Of a stretch of 64,000 nucleotides of DNA, positions 1 to 11,462 are shown one piece after another. How positions within the stretch are numbered: the stretch's first letter is position 1; every line of letters starts with the position of its first letter. This DNA comes from Rheum nobile (Eukaryota; Streptophyta; Magnoliopsida; Caryophyllales; Polygonaceae). A program made the position numbers and the translations under genes. The notes beneath the pieces were generated by a model, which saw only the letters and a program-made list of their open reading frames with translations, searched no databases and was not told the DNA's origin. The stretch spans positions 7,693,001 through 7,757,000 of the forward strand of contig WOAB01000589.1 of the NCBI GenBank assembly GCA_027886185.1, read 5' to 3'.

Positions 1-971
1 AACAATCGGGATTTATTCCCAAGATATCTCTCTTATCGAGATGATATATTTATATGATAAAAGCTTTAACGTAAATATGCGTTTTGGAATTAAACAAGAT
101 AAGTGCGATTATGCACATAACTAATATACCCTCGGGTGAGGAGTACAACGTGGAAACCGCCCGGACTTCGGTTAGAGTAAGTGTTCTTTCCAATCTGGAT
201 TCACATTGTGCGGTGAGGTTAGTCGTTGACCCAAATGATCAAGTCATTTTTTAAACACTTGTATGAAAACTGTAACGTTCCCAAACATTTGTCATACTTT
301 CCCATAAGACTCAGTCTTTTGGAGTCTTCTCTTCATACGTTTCCCATAAGACTCAATTCCTTTGGAGTCTTCTTTTTCAGTGCATGCCTAAATTCTAATC
401 ATTCCGTGAAAGTTCCGGGTGATGTATCGTTCCTTCGGTTATTATTCGAGGGACAATGATAGTACACGGTTATGATCACTAGAACCATTATGTTTTCACC
501 CTTGCATAGTCTTTCATTAGACTAAGCAACCGGGTTTTATTCCTTGCATGGTTGGCTGGTGTCATCCGTCCTATACGGCACATCAGTGGTTGGTCCCCGA
601 AGACTCGAAGTAACCAATTGAAGAAGAGGCTTGCAGTTGCAGATTTAAGTGTCGGTATTTGAAGGTCATTAAGTATTACTTTAATATGTATTTTTATAAC
701 CTAGTCATGTAATAGGTTTATTCTTAAAGTCTTCCGCTGTGTAATTTAAAATCTTTCGCTGTAATTTCACTCTATTGTAAACTGTTCTTGAGAAATCTTT
801 TAATAAAAATGGTTGAGTTCCATTTAAAAATGTCTTCCGCTGTTTAAACCTTTCGTTAGTTATTATGTTTATTTAAGATTAATTGTTGCGATTAAAGCCT
901 AGGGTGACATCGGACAGTAACATCTGAGGTCACTGGCATGTGGCACTACCGACGTAAGTCGGGGGTGTTAC
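1..971 (+). mobile_element. Gypsy-type LTR, 3' end (partial)
   Basis: The stretch ends at 971 in gtcgggggtgttaca, the usual 3' end of many plant Ty3/Gypsy LTRs, whose partner end is TGTAACACCC. It contains no credible coding sequence. A degenerate 42-bp direct repeat with the phrase cccataagactca lies at about 300-372. I could not find the 5' end of the LTR or a TSD, so it may be a solo LTR or the right end of an element lying mostly left of the window. The family call rests on the terminal motif only. Confidence 0.4.
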
Positions 972-1378
972 ATCTGATGGAGGTGAGGGCTGTGATAGGA
1001 CAGCGGACTCTGATGGAGGTGAGGGCTCTGATGGGACGCCGGACTCTGATGACGGTAAGGTCTCTGCTGGGGCGGCAGACTAAATGGAGGGCCATAATAG
1101 TTTTTCTGATCCATCGTATCAGAATAACCATGGAGCGGGCTCGCGTTGTACTCTGGGTACAACTGCGGGTCCGAGTCCGCACGACCACCCGCCACAAGAA
1201 ACGATGACAATGACACAAACGGCAACATAGGGGGGTCAACATTACCCGCCTGCCTGTATCCTCCAGCATCCTGACTACCGCCCGTAACCCTACGAGTTAC
1301 CTCCTCCTCAGTCCGAAACAAAACGTCCCGGATGAGGTTTTGTCTAGTTCTACGCTTTGTTCTCTCACCGGGCTCCAT
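968..1378 (-). pseudogene. Truncated hypothetical ORF rich in His, Ser and Pro
   Basis: A minus-strand ORF of 136 codons starts MEPGERTKRRTRQNLIRD and has an Arg-rich N-terminus. It then turns polar and Pro/Tyr-rich and ends in a degenerate 12-residue repeat built on HQSPHLHQSP. It stops exactly where the Gypsy-type LTR ends at 971, so the reading frame looks cut by that insertion. I do not recognise the protein. No zinc finger, signal peptide or membrane segment is visible. It could be an accessory ORF of a DNA transposon or a host gene fragment. The start is the first ATG of the frame and is not otherwise supported. Confidence 0.3.
972..1079 (+). repeat. 36-bp tandem repeat, three copies
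   Basis: Three degenerate 36-bp units, each beginning tctgatg, lie directly against the LTR end. They encode the 12-residue repeat of the minus-strand ORF, and their length is a multiple of three, as expected if the array once expanded within a translated frame. Confidence 0.7.
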
Positions 1379-1485
1379 CTACAACAATAAATCATTTTAT
1401 CTCAAAAAATACAATTCCGAGTATACCTAAAATAAAAAATTCAATTCCGATACAATTGAATTCGGGTATCTCAAAATTGTAATTT

Positions 1486-1596
1486 CACATGTTTCGTGTG
1501 GACTGTATCCACATGTAATGTGTAGTGACAGTCCACACGTAATGTGTGGTGACAGTCTACACGTTACGTGTGGACTGTATCCACACGTTACGTGTG
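1486..1596 (+). repeat. 24-bp tandem repeat array 1 with CACGTTACGTG core
   Basis: 4.6 units of exactly 24 bp. Each unit has a near-palindromic core (cacacgttacgtgtg in the last units) and a spacer of the type gactgtatc or gtgacagtc. The core contains two ACGT steps. No mobile element boundary was found around the array. Confidence 0.85.
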
Positions 1597-2124
1597 AAAT
1601 TACAATTCCCCTTTCCCCGGCGACATTCCAGATTCAGGCGAAGCTTGTTTCATCAAAATTTTACCAAAATTCAACAAAACTAACACTTCTTAAGCAAATC
1701 CAACAAAACTACCACTTGCATTTGGCTATTTTCATACAAATCCAACAGAAACCCTAAACACCATTTCATACAAATCTATCAAATTTCTACAATTTCATAT
1801 AAAATAACTACTTCAAAATTAACCATCAAATGCAAATAACTACTTCAAAATTACACAAAAACAACAAATACAAGAACAAAAACACAAAAACAATATGGAT
1901 CTACAATAACCATAAAAAACTTCAAAATTAAAAGAACATTAACAAGATATGTGATGTTACTAACCTTTCAAGGATATGGATCTACGTAACGTGCAGATCT
2001 TGTTGATTCGTAACGAGAACACTAGCTAGATGCGTAACGTGGGAAAGGAGTAATTTGGGCGAGCGTCGGTTTAGGTTATAGGAGGAAGAAGAAGAAAATG
2101 GCCCTTTTAAAGCCGGAGAGACTC

Positions 2125-2244
2125 CCCACGTTACGTGGGGAGCCGTCTCCCACGTTACGTGGGGAGCCTCTCCTCACGTAACGTGGGGAGCCTCTCCTCA
2201 CGTAACGTGGGGAGCCTCTCCTCATGTAACGTGGGGAGCCTATG
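2125..2244 (+). repeat. 24-bp tandem repeat array 2 with CACGTAACGTG core
   Basis: Five units of exactly 24 bp, of the form ctcacgtaacgtggggagcctctc. The array shares the 11-bp core and the period of the array at 1486 but has different flanks. Isolated half-copies of the core (acgtaacgtg, gcgtaacgtgg) lie between the arrays near 1985 and 2032. The minus strand reads it as an eight-residue repeat, but the surrounding ORF is short and not credible. Confidence 0.85.
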
Positions 2245-3283
2245 CGCTGAAAGGCAATTTCGGGTATGCGTTAAAAAGTATGGGCCTAATTTTATATAAA
2301 TTCCTGCAAACTTCCCACATCCAACCAAACAAAATATAGTTTTCAATATCACATGATTAAAATATTAACCAAACATAATTTCTTAATTCCTAGGAAATGT
2401 AAATCCCAGGAACTTACTTCATGGGAAGTAAATTCCAGGATATTGCACGTACTCTCTTTAACCAAACGAGCACTTAAAGTATAAGGGTATTTAGGTAATA
2501 TTTTTATTTTTTTTAATCTCTTTCCACCATTATATTCTTCTTTTTGCAATTGGACGTTCTTTTTCGCCATTGTTGAAGTTTCTCCTTGTTCTTCATCTGT
2601 TCGGTCTCTTCTTCATTTTATCATTTTTTCGCATCAAAATCGCAATGGACATTAGTACGCATTGTGCTTGTTCTTCGTTTTCCCTAATCTTGCTCTTCCA
2701 CTTTCTCTGTGATTTTCAGTGCAATTGGTTTCACCTTTGTATCATGTGTCACGCCATACTTGAATCGATTCTCTGTTTGTAATTTGAATTAATTTTTCAT
2801 ATATCTCTTCTTCCTTCTCTCAATTTATTTTCTTTGAATTTAGGGTTAGATTGTTGTTCATATCAGCGTTTAATTGCATGTTTCAATCATCTTGTTTCAA
2901 AATTCGATTTTCAATCAACTATCCTTTATGCAATCCTGATATGTTCATATTGATGTCTTCAATCACTTGTTCTTTTGTGCATTCGTTGCTTTATCACGAT
3001 TTTGGAAGTTGATCATGTTAAGTGCTTATTTGTGCACTTTATTTCACACTTTATGCACTCTACTCATTGTGGTAAATGTTACATCATTTTCATAGTTGAT
3101 GCTTCTTTGTCTAATAACGTCAGTATGATGTTTTCTCATTGGATCATTACTGTGACATTAATGGTAACTATGTCATTGAAGTCTCTTAAGGGCAAACAAC
3201 AATGATAACAATGTTTTCTCATGCATATGCTAATTTTTTTGTCTCGTGTTTGATTGTGCAAAAAGTTACAAAATAACTTTAAT
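2245..3283. other. No gene seen
   Basis: AT-rich sequence with short T-rich ORFs only. Paired phrases around ccaaccaaac (2317) and taaccaaacg (2460) hint at a decayed MITE, but no TSD or terminal repeat could be set. Confidence 0.5.
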
Positions 3284-3351
3284 GTCTATTAGCTCAAAAG
3301 GTAGAGCAATATTTTTTTACACACGATGTGGGTTCCAATTCCACATAGGCT
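3284..3351 (+). repeat. tRNA-like sequence (decayed tRNA or SINE head)
   Basis: The stretch has an A-box-like part (ttagctcaaaaggtagagc), a B-box-like part (gggttccaattcc) and partly matching acceptor halves (tctatt / ataggc). The anticodon arm is disrupted by a T-run and the T stem does not pair well. It is therefore better read as a tRNA-derived relic or the head of a SINE than as a working tRNA gene. Confidence 0.45.
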
Positions 3352-3959
3352 ACAAGAGTGAAATCATGAGTATTATCCAGTCTAAGACCATGGTGATGCC
3401 CATTGATATTCCTTTACACTACTAGTCCCCCAAATACTTCAAGCATTTCGATGTTAGAAGTCCCAATCATATGAAATATATTACTTCTATTACTATTTAC
3501 CTCTCTTATCCTTTCTATACTCGCCTTGTATGGACTGAACTAGTGATAATATTAAATGTGAGCATTAATCACCTGCTTATTCAAACTAATGGTTGCTATC
3601 CTCTAACTAGCAGTAATACAAATCTCTTGAACAACTCCAAATGGGAATTTCACATAGCTATTTCAAACCATAGTTTTGGTTAGGCTACCTGGGCATGATG
3701 TGGAGAATATACAGACATTATACATGATCCCTCTTAAGCATTGTCTTTGATTTTATTTGCGAATAAATCCTAGTTGCTTAGTCATACTCAAAACTCCGAA
3801 TAACAGTTAAACTTTCAACTCTATCTACCTTTTATCCCTTAAAGGCTCCTTCTGGATACATGAAAGATTCTACATGTAAACTCCAACATTTTGTAATCCA
3901 TATGATTGAAGTGAATATACATGAAATGACATATTTACTCGACAACGTTGCATTGAGTT

Positions 3960-4690
3960 GCACTGAAGTTTTAAGGGCCTATTATGCACTTTAGGTAACT
4001 AATTATATATGTATTATTACATACAAGACATGCACTTTTATACACTTTTGGTTATCACAAGCATGATTTGTAGCCTATGAGGAATTCGAACCCATATCCA
4101 TGTGTACCATGACACTGCTCTACCATTTGAGCTAATAGGCTATGACAAAATCAAATATTTGGACATACATCACTTTATAGAAAGAACATTCAAACATGAA
4201 TAGAAGCATTAAAATTTATATACATTTAGTAATGCACTTTTACTAATAAGATGTGCACTATTAGGCACTTAGCTATGCACATTTAAAAATAAGATATGTA
4301 CTTTTTTTACAACAAGACTTATTCCATTTAAATGACAAAGACATACATCAAGGCATGCACTTTTGCATATTTAGTAATGCACTTTTATACATTTAATGAT
4401 GCACTTTTACTAATAAGACATGCACTATTAGACACTTACCTATGCATTTACTAATAAGACACTTTTTTTATTACCTGACTTATTCCTTTAAAATGACAAA
4501 GACACACATCAAGGCATGCACATTTAGTAATGTACTATTATACGCTTAGTGATGCACTTTTACTAATAAGACATGTACTATTAGGCACATAGCTATGCCT
4601 TTTTTGTTTATATTAAATCACTTATGAACTTTGAATGACAACGATATGCACTAAATATACTTAGTTATGCACTTTTACGAACAAGACATG
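3960..4690 (+). repeat. Array of gcacttttactaataagac motifs, about 160-bp higher period
   Basis: The motif atgcactttta(c)taataagacatgcac recurs at about 4233, 4411 and 4553, with more decayed copies near 4030 and 4671. A longer phrase, gacttattcc-ttaaa-tgacaaagaca, recurs at 4315 and 4476, giving a period of about 160 bp. Variants of the reverse complement (gtgcatgtctt) are found at 6960-7270, so arrays of one motif face each other across 4700-6950. Confidence 0.65.
4071..4140 (-). repeat. tRNA-like sequence, opposite strand
   Basis: On the minus strand it begins gcctattagctcaaatgg, has the B-box-like gggttcgaattcc, and ends cataggcta, so six of seven acceptor pairs could form. The T stem is mismatched (atggg against tcctc). 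It clearly resembles the copy at 3284 and lies in inverted orientation about 720 bp away. No SINE tail or TSD was identified. Confidence 0.5.
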
Positions 4691-5559
4691 CACTTTATGA
4701 ACAAGAAATTGCTAGCAAGTAAAAAACAAAAAAGTCGAGTATGCCAAATAACTGGACGCAATCATCATCATATTCACAATCTCAAAAATAGCGTTGGCGA
4801 GCAACTCATGATGACTTCAAGGCCTGAAAACCATGATCAAGCAAAATTCCAAGGGCTTCCAAACAATCAACACCAAATCACCAAAACAACACACCAACAT
4901 TAGTAGACCAAGACAACAACAACAACTAGAAGACAACAACAATTCACACCAAATTGAAAACAAAAAGACAACAATAAATTTATCAAAATTGGTTACATAA
5001 TTGCATAAACTCAGCGAAAATTTGCACAAAACTTGTAATTGCATTGTTTTTCAAATGAAAATCGGTAAAACCCTAGATCTATGCACGTTTTCAACATCTT
5101 TCACTTGTTCGATCACTCCTAATTATGAATATCGCCATTTATCTATTAGAAACTGAAATTAAACTCTAGACGAAGGTGTTTACCTCGCATTTGAGTTGTT
5201 TTCCCTTTCAAAGTGTCAGTTTCCTTCATCATTAAAACAAAGCTTTCAAATGCAGAAATTGAGTGACAATCTTGACGATACAGATGAGAGAGCTTGAAAA
5301 TCGAGAGGTTGTGTTGTGGAGAAGTGAGATTCACGATCAATTTGGCTAGGAAATTTTTAGGGTTTTCATCAGGTTTGAGAGGAAAAGGAAAATCGTGGTG
5401 AGAATTGAAGGTTTCTGTGTGGTTTTGTTTAATGTGCAGGGGTATGAAAATTTTACCATAATTACGAGTGTGCCACCATAAATAATGTTGCCCCTTAATC
5501 AACCTTTTTTTTGCATCATCTAATCTTAACCATCCATTTCTTCAATCCAATGGCTGTAA
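4691..5559. other. No supported gene
   Basis: This holds A-rich sequence with caacaa runs. A 118-codon minus-strand ORF at 5146-5502 has no recognisable domain. I cannot support a gene here. Confidence 0.4.
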
Positions 5560-6015
5560 TAATTGCTCATTTTACATCCTATATCACTATTATGCACCCA
5601 ACCCAACTCTCTATACAAAGAGTTTAGTTCTGGTGCATAGCTTTTACCAGGTGTAAAGTGATGATTTATTAGAGACGTCAGAGCCATAATTTAAACACGT
5701 GGTACCTTCAAAAAATTAAACAAATGCACGCTTCCCTTCTTCAAATTTTTGTAGTGGCACCGTTTGGTAATTAACCAAAAAACAATGCCCTTCCAAAGCA
5801 AGAACAAAACTTCATCTCTACTTCTTCTCTGATTTTCACGATGCACTCAATCCAAAATCCCTGACTCTCACTCAAATCTCCAATCTGTCTCCAATCTCTT
5901 TCAAATCTTCAATTCGAACTCACTAAATCTAGCTTCCGAAACCATCATTCATCTCCACTCTCCTTCATCCTTCCTCTAAAAAATTGTTGAAGACTTGGGA
6001 ATTTGAACAAGCGAA

Positions 6016-6064
6016 ATGGCGAGCGACGGTAAAACTTCGAAAGTGAAAAGAAAGCAAAATCAAG
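6016..6064 (+). other. Possible short first exon encoding a basic peptide
   Basis: A pyrimidine-rich stretch (5800-5990) resembling a 5' UTR precedes an ATG in good context (gcgaaATGGCG). The ATG opens a 16-codon lysine-rich frame, MASDGKTSKVKRKQNQ, ending in a plausible donor, caag|gtgaaa, in phase 1. No second exon was found. The downstream 'intron' carries the hAT-like MITE and the gtgcat array. The same layout recurs at 50717-50792. Function is unknown, and this could be the 5' end of a transposon gene. Confidence 0.3.
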
Positions 6065-6204
6065 GTGAAAAATCTCTACAACACTCCTAAATTTTAGATT
6101 ATGTTCGCTGGTTGATTTGGTTAAGGTTCATGTGTTTAGATTTAGGCTTCACAAGTTCAGATTTGGGGTTAAAGTGTTCATAATCAGGATTCATGTATCA
6201 TGAT

Positions 6205-6836
6205 TAGAGTTGTAAAAAAGTGACCGAATCCGTTTTACCGACCTGACCGACCCGCTTTTGGACCCGACCCGACCTGACCAAAAATTTTGGTAACCCAAAT
6301 TTACCGAACCCGAATTTATCGAGACCGAACCCGACCAATCCGAACCCGACCCGATTAATGAATAAATGTGGAGTAGTAATAAAATATAACATCAAATATA
6401 TATGATAAATGAGATATAAATAATGATAATATGCTCAATTATCCTAAAAAAGAACATCGTTGTACTTATATAATATTTTATAATGTAGAAATGATTAAAC
6501 TAATATAATATAAATTAAAATTAAAAAGAAAATATGATTTTGGTCTACTAATATCAATTACATTAAACTAATTAATAATATTAATATTATTTTAATTCAT
6601 TTCAACTTATTTTGACATATTTAAATTAGTTTTTAAATTTCTTTATAATATTTTAAATAGTGAACAAAATATTTAAAAAATGACGCTCTTGATCCGTTGG
6701 TTAACCCGAACCGCCCGCTGACCTGTAATGACCCGACCCGGCTTGACCTATTATCCGAAATGACCCGACCCGTTCTCAACCCGAACCTGGAATAACCGAA
6801 CCGAATCCGACCTGACCGACCCGATTGACAGCTCTA
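6205..6836 (+). mobile_element. hAT-like MITE with 8-bp TSD
   Basis: The termini are tagagttgt and acagctcta, an imperfect inverted repeat. Both sides carry the 8-bp duplication atcatgat (6197-6204 and 6837-6844). The ends are rich in gacccgaccc/ccgaaccg repeats around an AT-rich middle, as in the common plant MITEs of the hAT superfamily. No transposase is encoded. Because the TSD is itself a palindrome, the exact border could lie a few bases further out. Confidence 0.7.
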
Positions 6837-6949
6837 ATCATGATGCTTCAATTTCTTTGAATAGAGTTTTCCAGGGTTCTTATGTTGAAAACATTCAATT
6901 AGACAAGTAGACTTTGAAATTTTGTGTTTGTGTCCTGGAAATAAGGTAT

Positions 6950-7270
6950 AAGGTACACTAAGTAGTGCAAACTTGAAGTGCATGGTTTGATTTTTATAAT
7001 GCACATCTAACTACAACATGTGCATATTTTCATCTATACTCTAAAGTGATATGTGTGCATATTCTTATCTGTAGTACGTGTGAAATGGTATGTTTGCATA
7101 TCATATCTTGTTTCAAACATTAATGTTGTAAGAGTGCATAAGTGCATGTCTTGATATTAGATGTGCATACTGAAGTGTCTAAAGTGCATAGTGATGTCTT
7201 GCTATTAAATGTGCATAATGAAGTGCTTAAAAGTGTATGCATGTCTTCATATTAAATGTGCATAATCAAG
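6950..7270 (-). repeat. Degenerate gtgcat(aa) motif array, inverted relative to 4030-4690
   Basis: Phrases such as aagtgcatagtgatgtcttgc and aagtgtatgcatgtcttc are repeated about every 60-70 bp. They read as the reverse complement of the gcac array upstream. The two arrays may be the arms of one larger, decayed element. Confidence 0.5.
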
Positions 7271-7276
7271 AGCCTA

Positions 7277-8470
7277 TAAACTATAATGGAATATGAAATA
7301 ATAAGAATTACAAAAAAATGTTAGTAACTTAATCATTATAAATTATCCAACTTAAATTTATAGTTCCTCAATCTTTATCGTAATATATATATCATCCATC
7401 CCTCTCAACCATTAACTCTATCAATTTCAACTGTTAGTTATCAATGTCATTTTTATATGTCTTTATGTATATCTTCATTTTATTATTTATGATGCTTACA
7501 CAAATTATATTATATAAAATTGAATGATAACTTTTACCTCTTCTGTAATAACACATGATGAATATAGAATCTCTTATGCTTGGCTACGTCTTTTGTATTC
7601 CTTGTATACTGATCAAGGTGTCCATTTTTATGGTTGATTATTGTATATAATATGATAATCAAGTGTATATCGGTTGACGTTGATAGATATATATTAAACT
7701 TATACTATAGATCTATCTATAAATATATATTTTAAACATATCTCATTTTGAGCCACCAAAATGATTCTGAACCCATAATATTGACATATCATTTTATAGA
7801 TTTTTTTTTCTTTTTTTAAATTATATACATCTATTATAGAATAATTTATAAACTAACATATCTTAACATACAATCTTAACAATTATTAGTGTTTTATTTA
7901 TTTTAAAATAAAATATGAAATAATAAAAATAAAAATGCTCTTAATCTAATCTTAACAACTGCGTACAATTCGTCATTTTTTAAATTCACATTCATGCTTA
8001 ATATCTTTGAACGTTCAATTTTGAAGCAACATGATTATGAATAAATTGAGCCCATAAATTATAATGGAATATGAAATAATAAGAATTTAAATAAAATATT
8101 TATAACTTAATCATTATAAATTATTTAACTTTAAATTTATACTATCTCAATCTTTATCGTAGTAAACATATTTCACCCCTCAACCACTAACTCTACCAAT
8201 TCGACTATTAGTTATTAATATATGCCATTTTCTATGTCTTTATGTATATTTTCATTTTATTATTTATAATTCTTAAATAAATTATGTTATATAAAATTGA
8301 ATGATTCCTTTTGCATCTTGTTCAATAACACATGATGGATATAGAATCTCTCATGATTGGCTACGTCTTTTTGTATTTCTCGTATACTGACCAAGGTATC
8401 CATGTTATATTGTTGACTATTGCATATAATAAGATAATCAAGTGTATATTTGTTCACGTTGATTTTAATT
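7277..8470. repeat. Imperfect duplication, offset about 770 bp
   Basis: About 400 bp at 7277-7690 and 8050-8470 are homologous. Shared landmarks are aatggaatatgaaataataagaa, ggctacgtctttt and ataatcaagtgtatat. A third, shorter resemblance (gagcca-cc-aatgat versus gagccatccgaataat) appears at about 7750 and 8810. No coding capacity is visible, and it could be the interior of a decayed transposon. Confidence 0.6.
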
Positions 8471-9802
8471 TCAACAACATATGGTATATATAGCTTGAAA
8501 TTGAATTGCGTCGTAAGAGACAAAGTTAATTATAAGTTTTTCTCTAGAAATGTGTGTAGTTTAATTTCAACAAAATTGAAGTTTTTAAGCTCTTGCATAT
8601 TTTCATGTGAGCTAATTCAAACATGTTTTACATACTCTGTGTATTACAATGAGTTATTTATAAGACAAACCTTCATTAGAAACTATCATAATTTATTCAC
8701 ATAATATAATATTAAGATTTTGATGAATTAAAAGTATTGCTAGAGTGGTTCTATTTATCCTTCATATACTCATCAAACAATAATATACATAAATATCTCC
8801 TTTCGAGCCATCCGAATAATTTTGGTGTCCACTTTGCTTACGTGTCAAATTATGATTTTATTCGTTTTCTTAATTTGTTATTATATTAATAGTTTAGCCA
8901 ATTTTAAATCAACTAATCTTAACAAAATAATTGTTCTAGCCTATGCCTTTAGGATAAGTTAAGAACTGTATATTAGAAAATTATTGTGTTGGATATTATA
9001 TATTTGAAGATTTTAATCTAAGACATAAGTTAGATAGACCGTTTTAAAATACAAAATAGGTAATAGGTACGAAGATCCAATTACATGTCAAAAGTACAAT
9101 ATTCCTTCAAAAAATGAAGGAGTCAACAAAGATACGAATTAATAATATTTAATCCATATGTAGTTACACATGCATCATACCCACCTATCTGAATATTTTA
9201 AAATTTATTCCATATTTGATATCTTACTTTACATTGATTAACAAAATCTATTTATTGAAGTTGCATCAGAATAATCTATATGTACATTAACAAAGATTTA
9301 ATCAGTTTATAAACAAAAACCAAACCCTGCTCGTGCGGGACTATATTGGGTTGGTTGTTGGTTGTCGGTTGTTCATTTAGTTTTTAAACCAAAATTTTAA
9401 ATTATTTTGTGCTTTATTTTTAATATTTTATTCCTAAATTTGTTTTGAATTAGATATTATATTATTTCATATACGATTGTTTTTTTATAATTTTGATTTA
9501 TAGATTTTTGGTGTTATTGTTTAGAAGCTATAAATCATCCTAATTTATAAATATATGTTTACTTAATGCTCCCCGATTAAGATCTTAGTTTAAATGAACA
9601 TCAATATCAAAATCAAGATTTTTGTTCATTTTCTTATGTCGTCCTATATATATGGGTGTCTTTCAATCATTATGTTCAACTTCATTTAGGAGGATTCATA
9701 TATCTTATCATTGAATTCACCATGCATGTTTCCTTCTTTTTTCTCCCTTTTCTATATTGTCTTTACCATTTTGTCATTAATTGTCTTTATTGAATCCTAA
9801 TA
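8471..9802. other. No gene seen
   Basis: Very AT-rich intergenic sequence. A GC-rich block near 9330 (ctgctcgtgcggg) resembles the hairpin of a Helitron end but lacks the CTRR terminus. Confidence 0.5.
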
Positions 9803-11131
9803 TCTATATCTATCTACATGCATATACTAAAGCCATAATTCTCTCTCTTACGTGTCATCCTGTGAAGTATGCCACATAAACAAGTTTAAATGTTCTTTCA
9901 CATTTTTACCCTTTCTTTTTTTTTTATAAAAATTTACATTTTATTTTTCATATACTAATATCCATATTTACCAAATATAACTTACCATATGTAAGCAGAA
10001 TATATATCAATATTTTTTTAATATAAGAAAAGTTTAACCAACATTAAAATACAAAGGGTGGTGATATCTATGCTTTACATTAAGCTACGTTAAAATAGAA
10101 AGAAAGATAGATAATTTTTTTTTATAGAAGCTAGATAATATTGTTAGACATAAATCAATAGTCTTGATAAGTTTAAAATATTTTAGCTAGGTTTGAGTTT
10201 TATAAATAATAATAATAGTAATAATAATAAAAATAGTAATAAGGGTGTAATATCTTACATATTTGGTAGATTAATTAATTGTTAAAATGGTTAGTTTAAT
10301 TAAAAAATATTATATATTTAAATATCTTATATTGTTTTTCATATAGACTCATGTAAGGCGCAGAAATTTGTACTCGACTAATAATTTAATTAATGATTTA
10401 TTTAATTCAATTTGATAACAAAAATAGACTAATAATTTAATTTATTAATATGATAATGAAAATAATCTATGTTTAGGATATGCAAATTGTACAACCTAAA
10501 TTTTGCGAATATGTAAATTAACATATTGGTGAATTATACGTCATAATTTGTAGTTTGTTCAATTATTTAAGAACACATACTAAATAAAATTGATTGTATT
10601 AGTGACAAATTTATTGAGTGATTTATGGCACAAAGTTTAATATTGGTAAGTTGTTTTATATAGCACAATATCCTAATATTATATTTTTGGCTTGATAACG
10701 TATTATAAGCAAGTAAGTATTTTTGAATGTATATACACACAAAAGATACTATAAATAAAGTGTATGTTTTATTGTTTTATGGTTATACTACCTAACATTT
10801 TAGTATATTTTAAATTTAATTAATTATATAAAATTCTTAATTTATATTTTCTTCTATTGATATAAATTCACACACCTACCTTCAATTGTCATCATACAAT
10901 ACACCTTATAAATCATTCTAATCAATAAATTACCTTTCTAATACATTATGTTAATTTTTCTATATAATTCTTGTTTATATTTTACATACATGATTTATAA
11001 TATACTTATTTTAGATAATACGCTTTTTATTATTTATTCTACTTGCTGGCCAAGTGTGATTTTATATTAAAATTTAACTCACTACTAAAGTATATAATCC
11101 TACCCGTGCAAGGCACGATGACATATGCTAG
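9803..11131 (+). mobile_element. Non-autonomous Helitron
   Basis: The 3' end carries a short hairpin, cgtgc-aag-gcacg (11104-11116), followed after 11 bases by ctag and then a host T. This is the standard Helitron terminus CTRR|T. The 5' end is placed at tctatatctatctac after an A, and it leads into atactaaagcc...ttacgtgtc, a beginning common in plant Helitrons. The interior is AT-rich and has no Rep/helicase coding sequence. The 3' end is well supported. The 5' end could be one of two neighbouring TC dinucleotides (9803 or 9809). Confidence 0.65.
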
Positions 11132-11462
11132 TTGTAATTTCTGAACTTCAATTTGAAAGTGCTTTAGAGGCAAGTGAAATCTGAAAAATTCAATCATAAT
11201 TCTTTTTAAAGTAATCTCTCATGTTTTCTAATTTTTTTTAGGTGATTTTAATTACGCATACGACAGAATTACGAGTTTTAAGCAACCATGCATGGCATGG
11301 GTATTGTACTAGTGATGTTAATCGGGTCGGTCACGTGGGTGTGAAATTCAGTTTAATAGTCTTTCATTGGTCGATAATGAAACCCTCTTTTGTAAAATTG
11401 ACGCGGTCTTATGTAAGGCGGCGTAAGTGGCTGTTTCATGTTGTTGATTACTGAGTATGACG
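11132..11462. other. Short interval with no gene seen
   Basis: Sequence between the Helitron and the Copia LTR. Two overlapping short ORFs (70 and 65 codons) lack recognisable domains. Confidence 0.4.

Noticed and set aside
1486..1596. CRISPR-like array
   Set aside because: The repeats are contiguous 24-bp units without unique spacers, and the sequence is plant nuclear DNA.
2155..2352. Eight-residue repeat protein on the minus strand
   Set aside because: The repeat is a by-product of the 24-bp period. The ORF outside the array is short and not convincing.
3284..3351. Functional tRNA gene
   Set aside because: Box-like motifs are present, but the anticodon arm contains a T-run and the T stem does not pair, so it is not a working tRNA.
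9320..9350. Second Helitron 3' end
   Set aside because: A GC-rich hairpin-like block is present but no CTRR terminus follows at the right distance.
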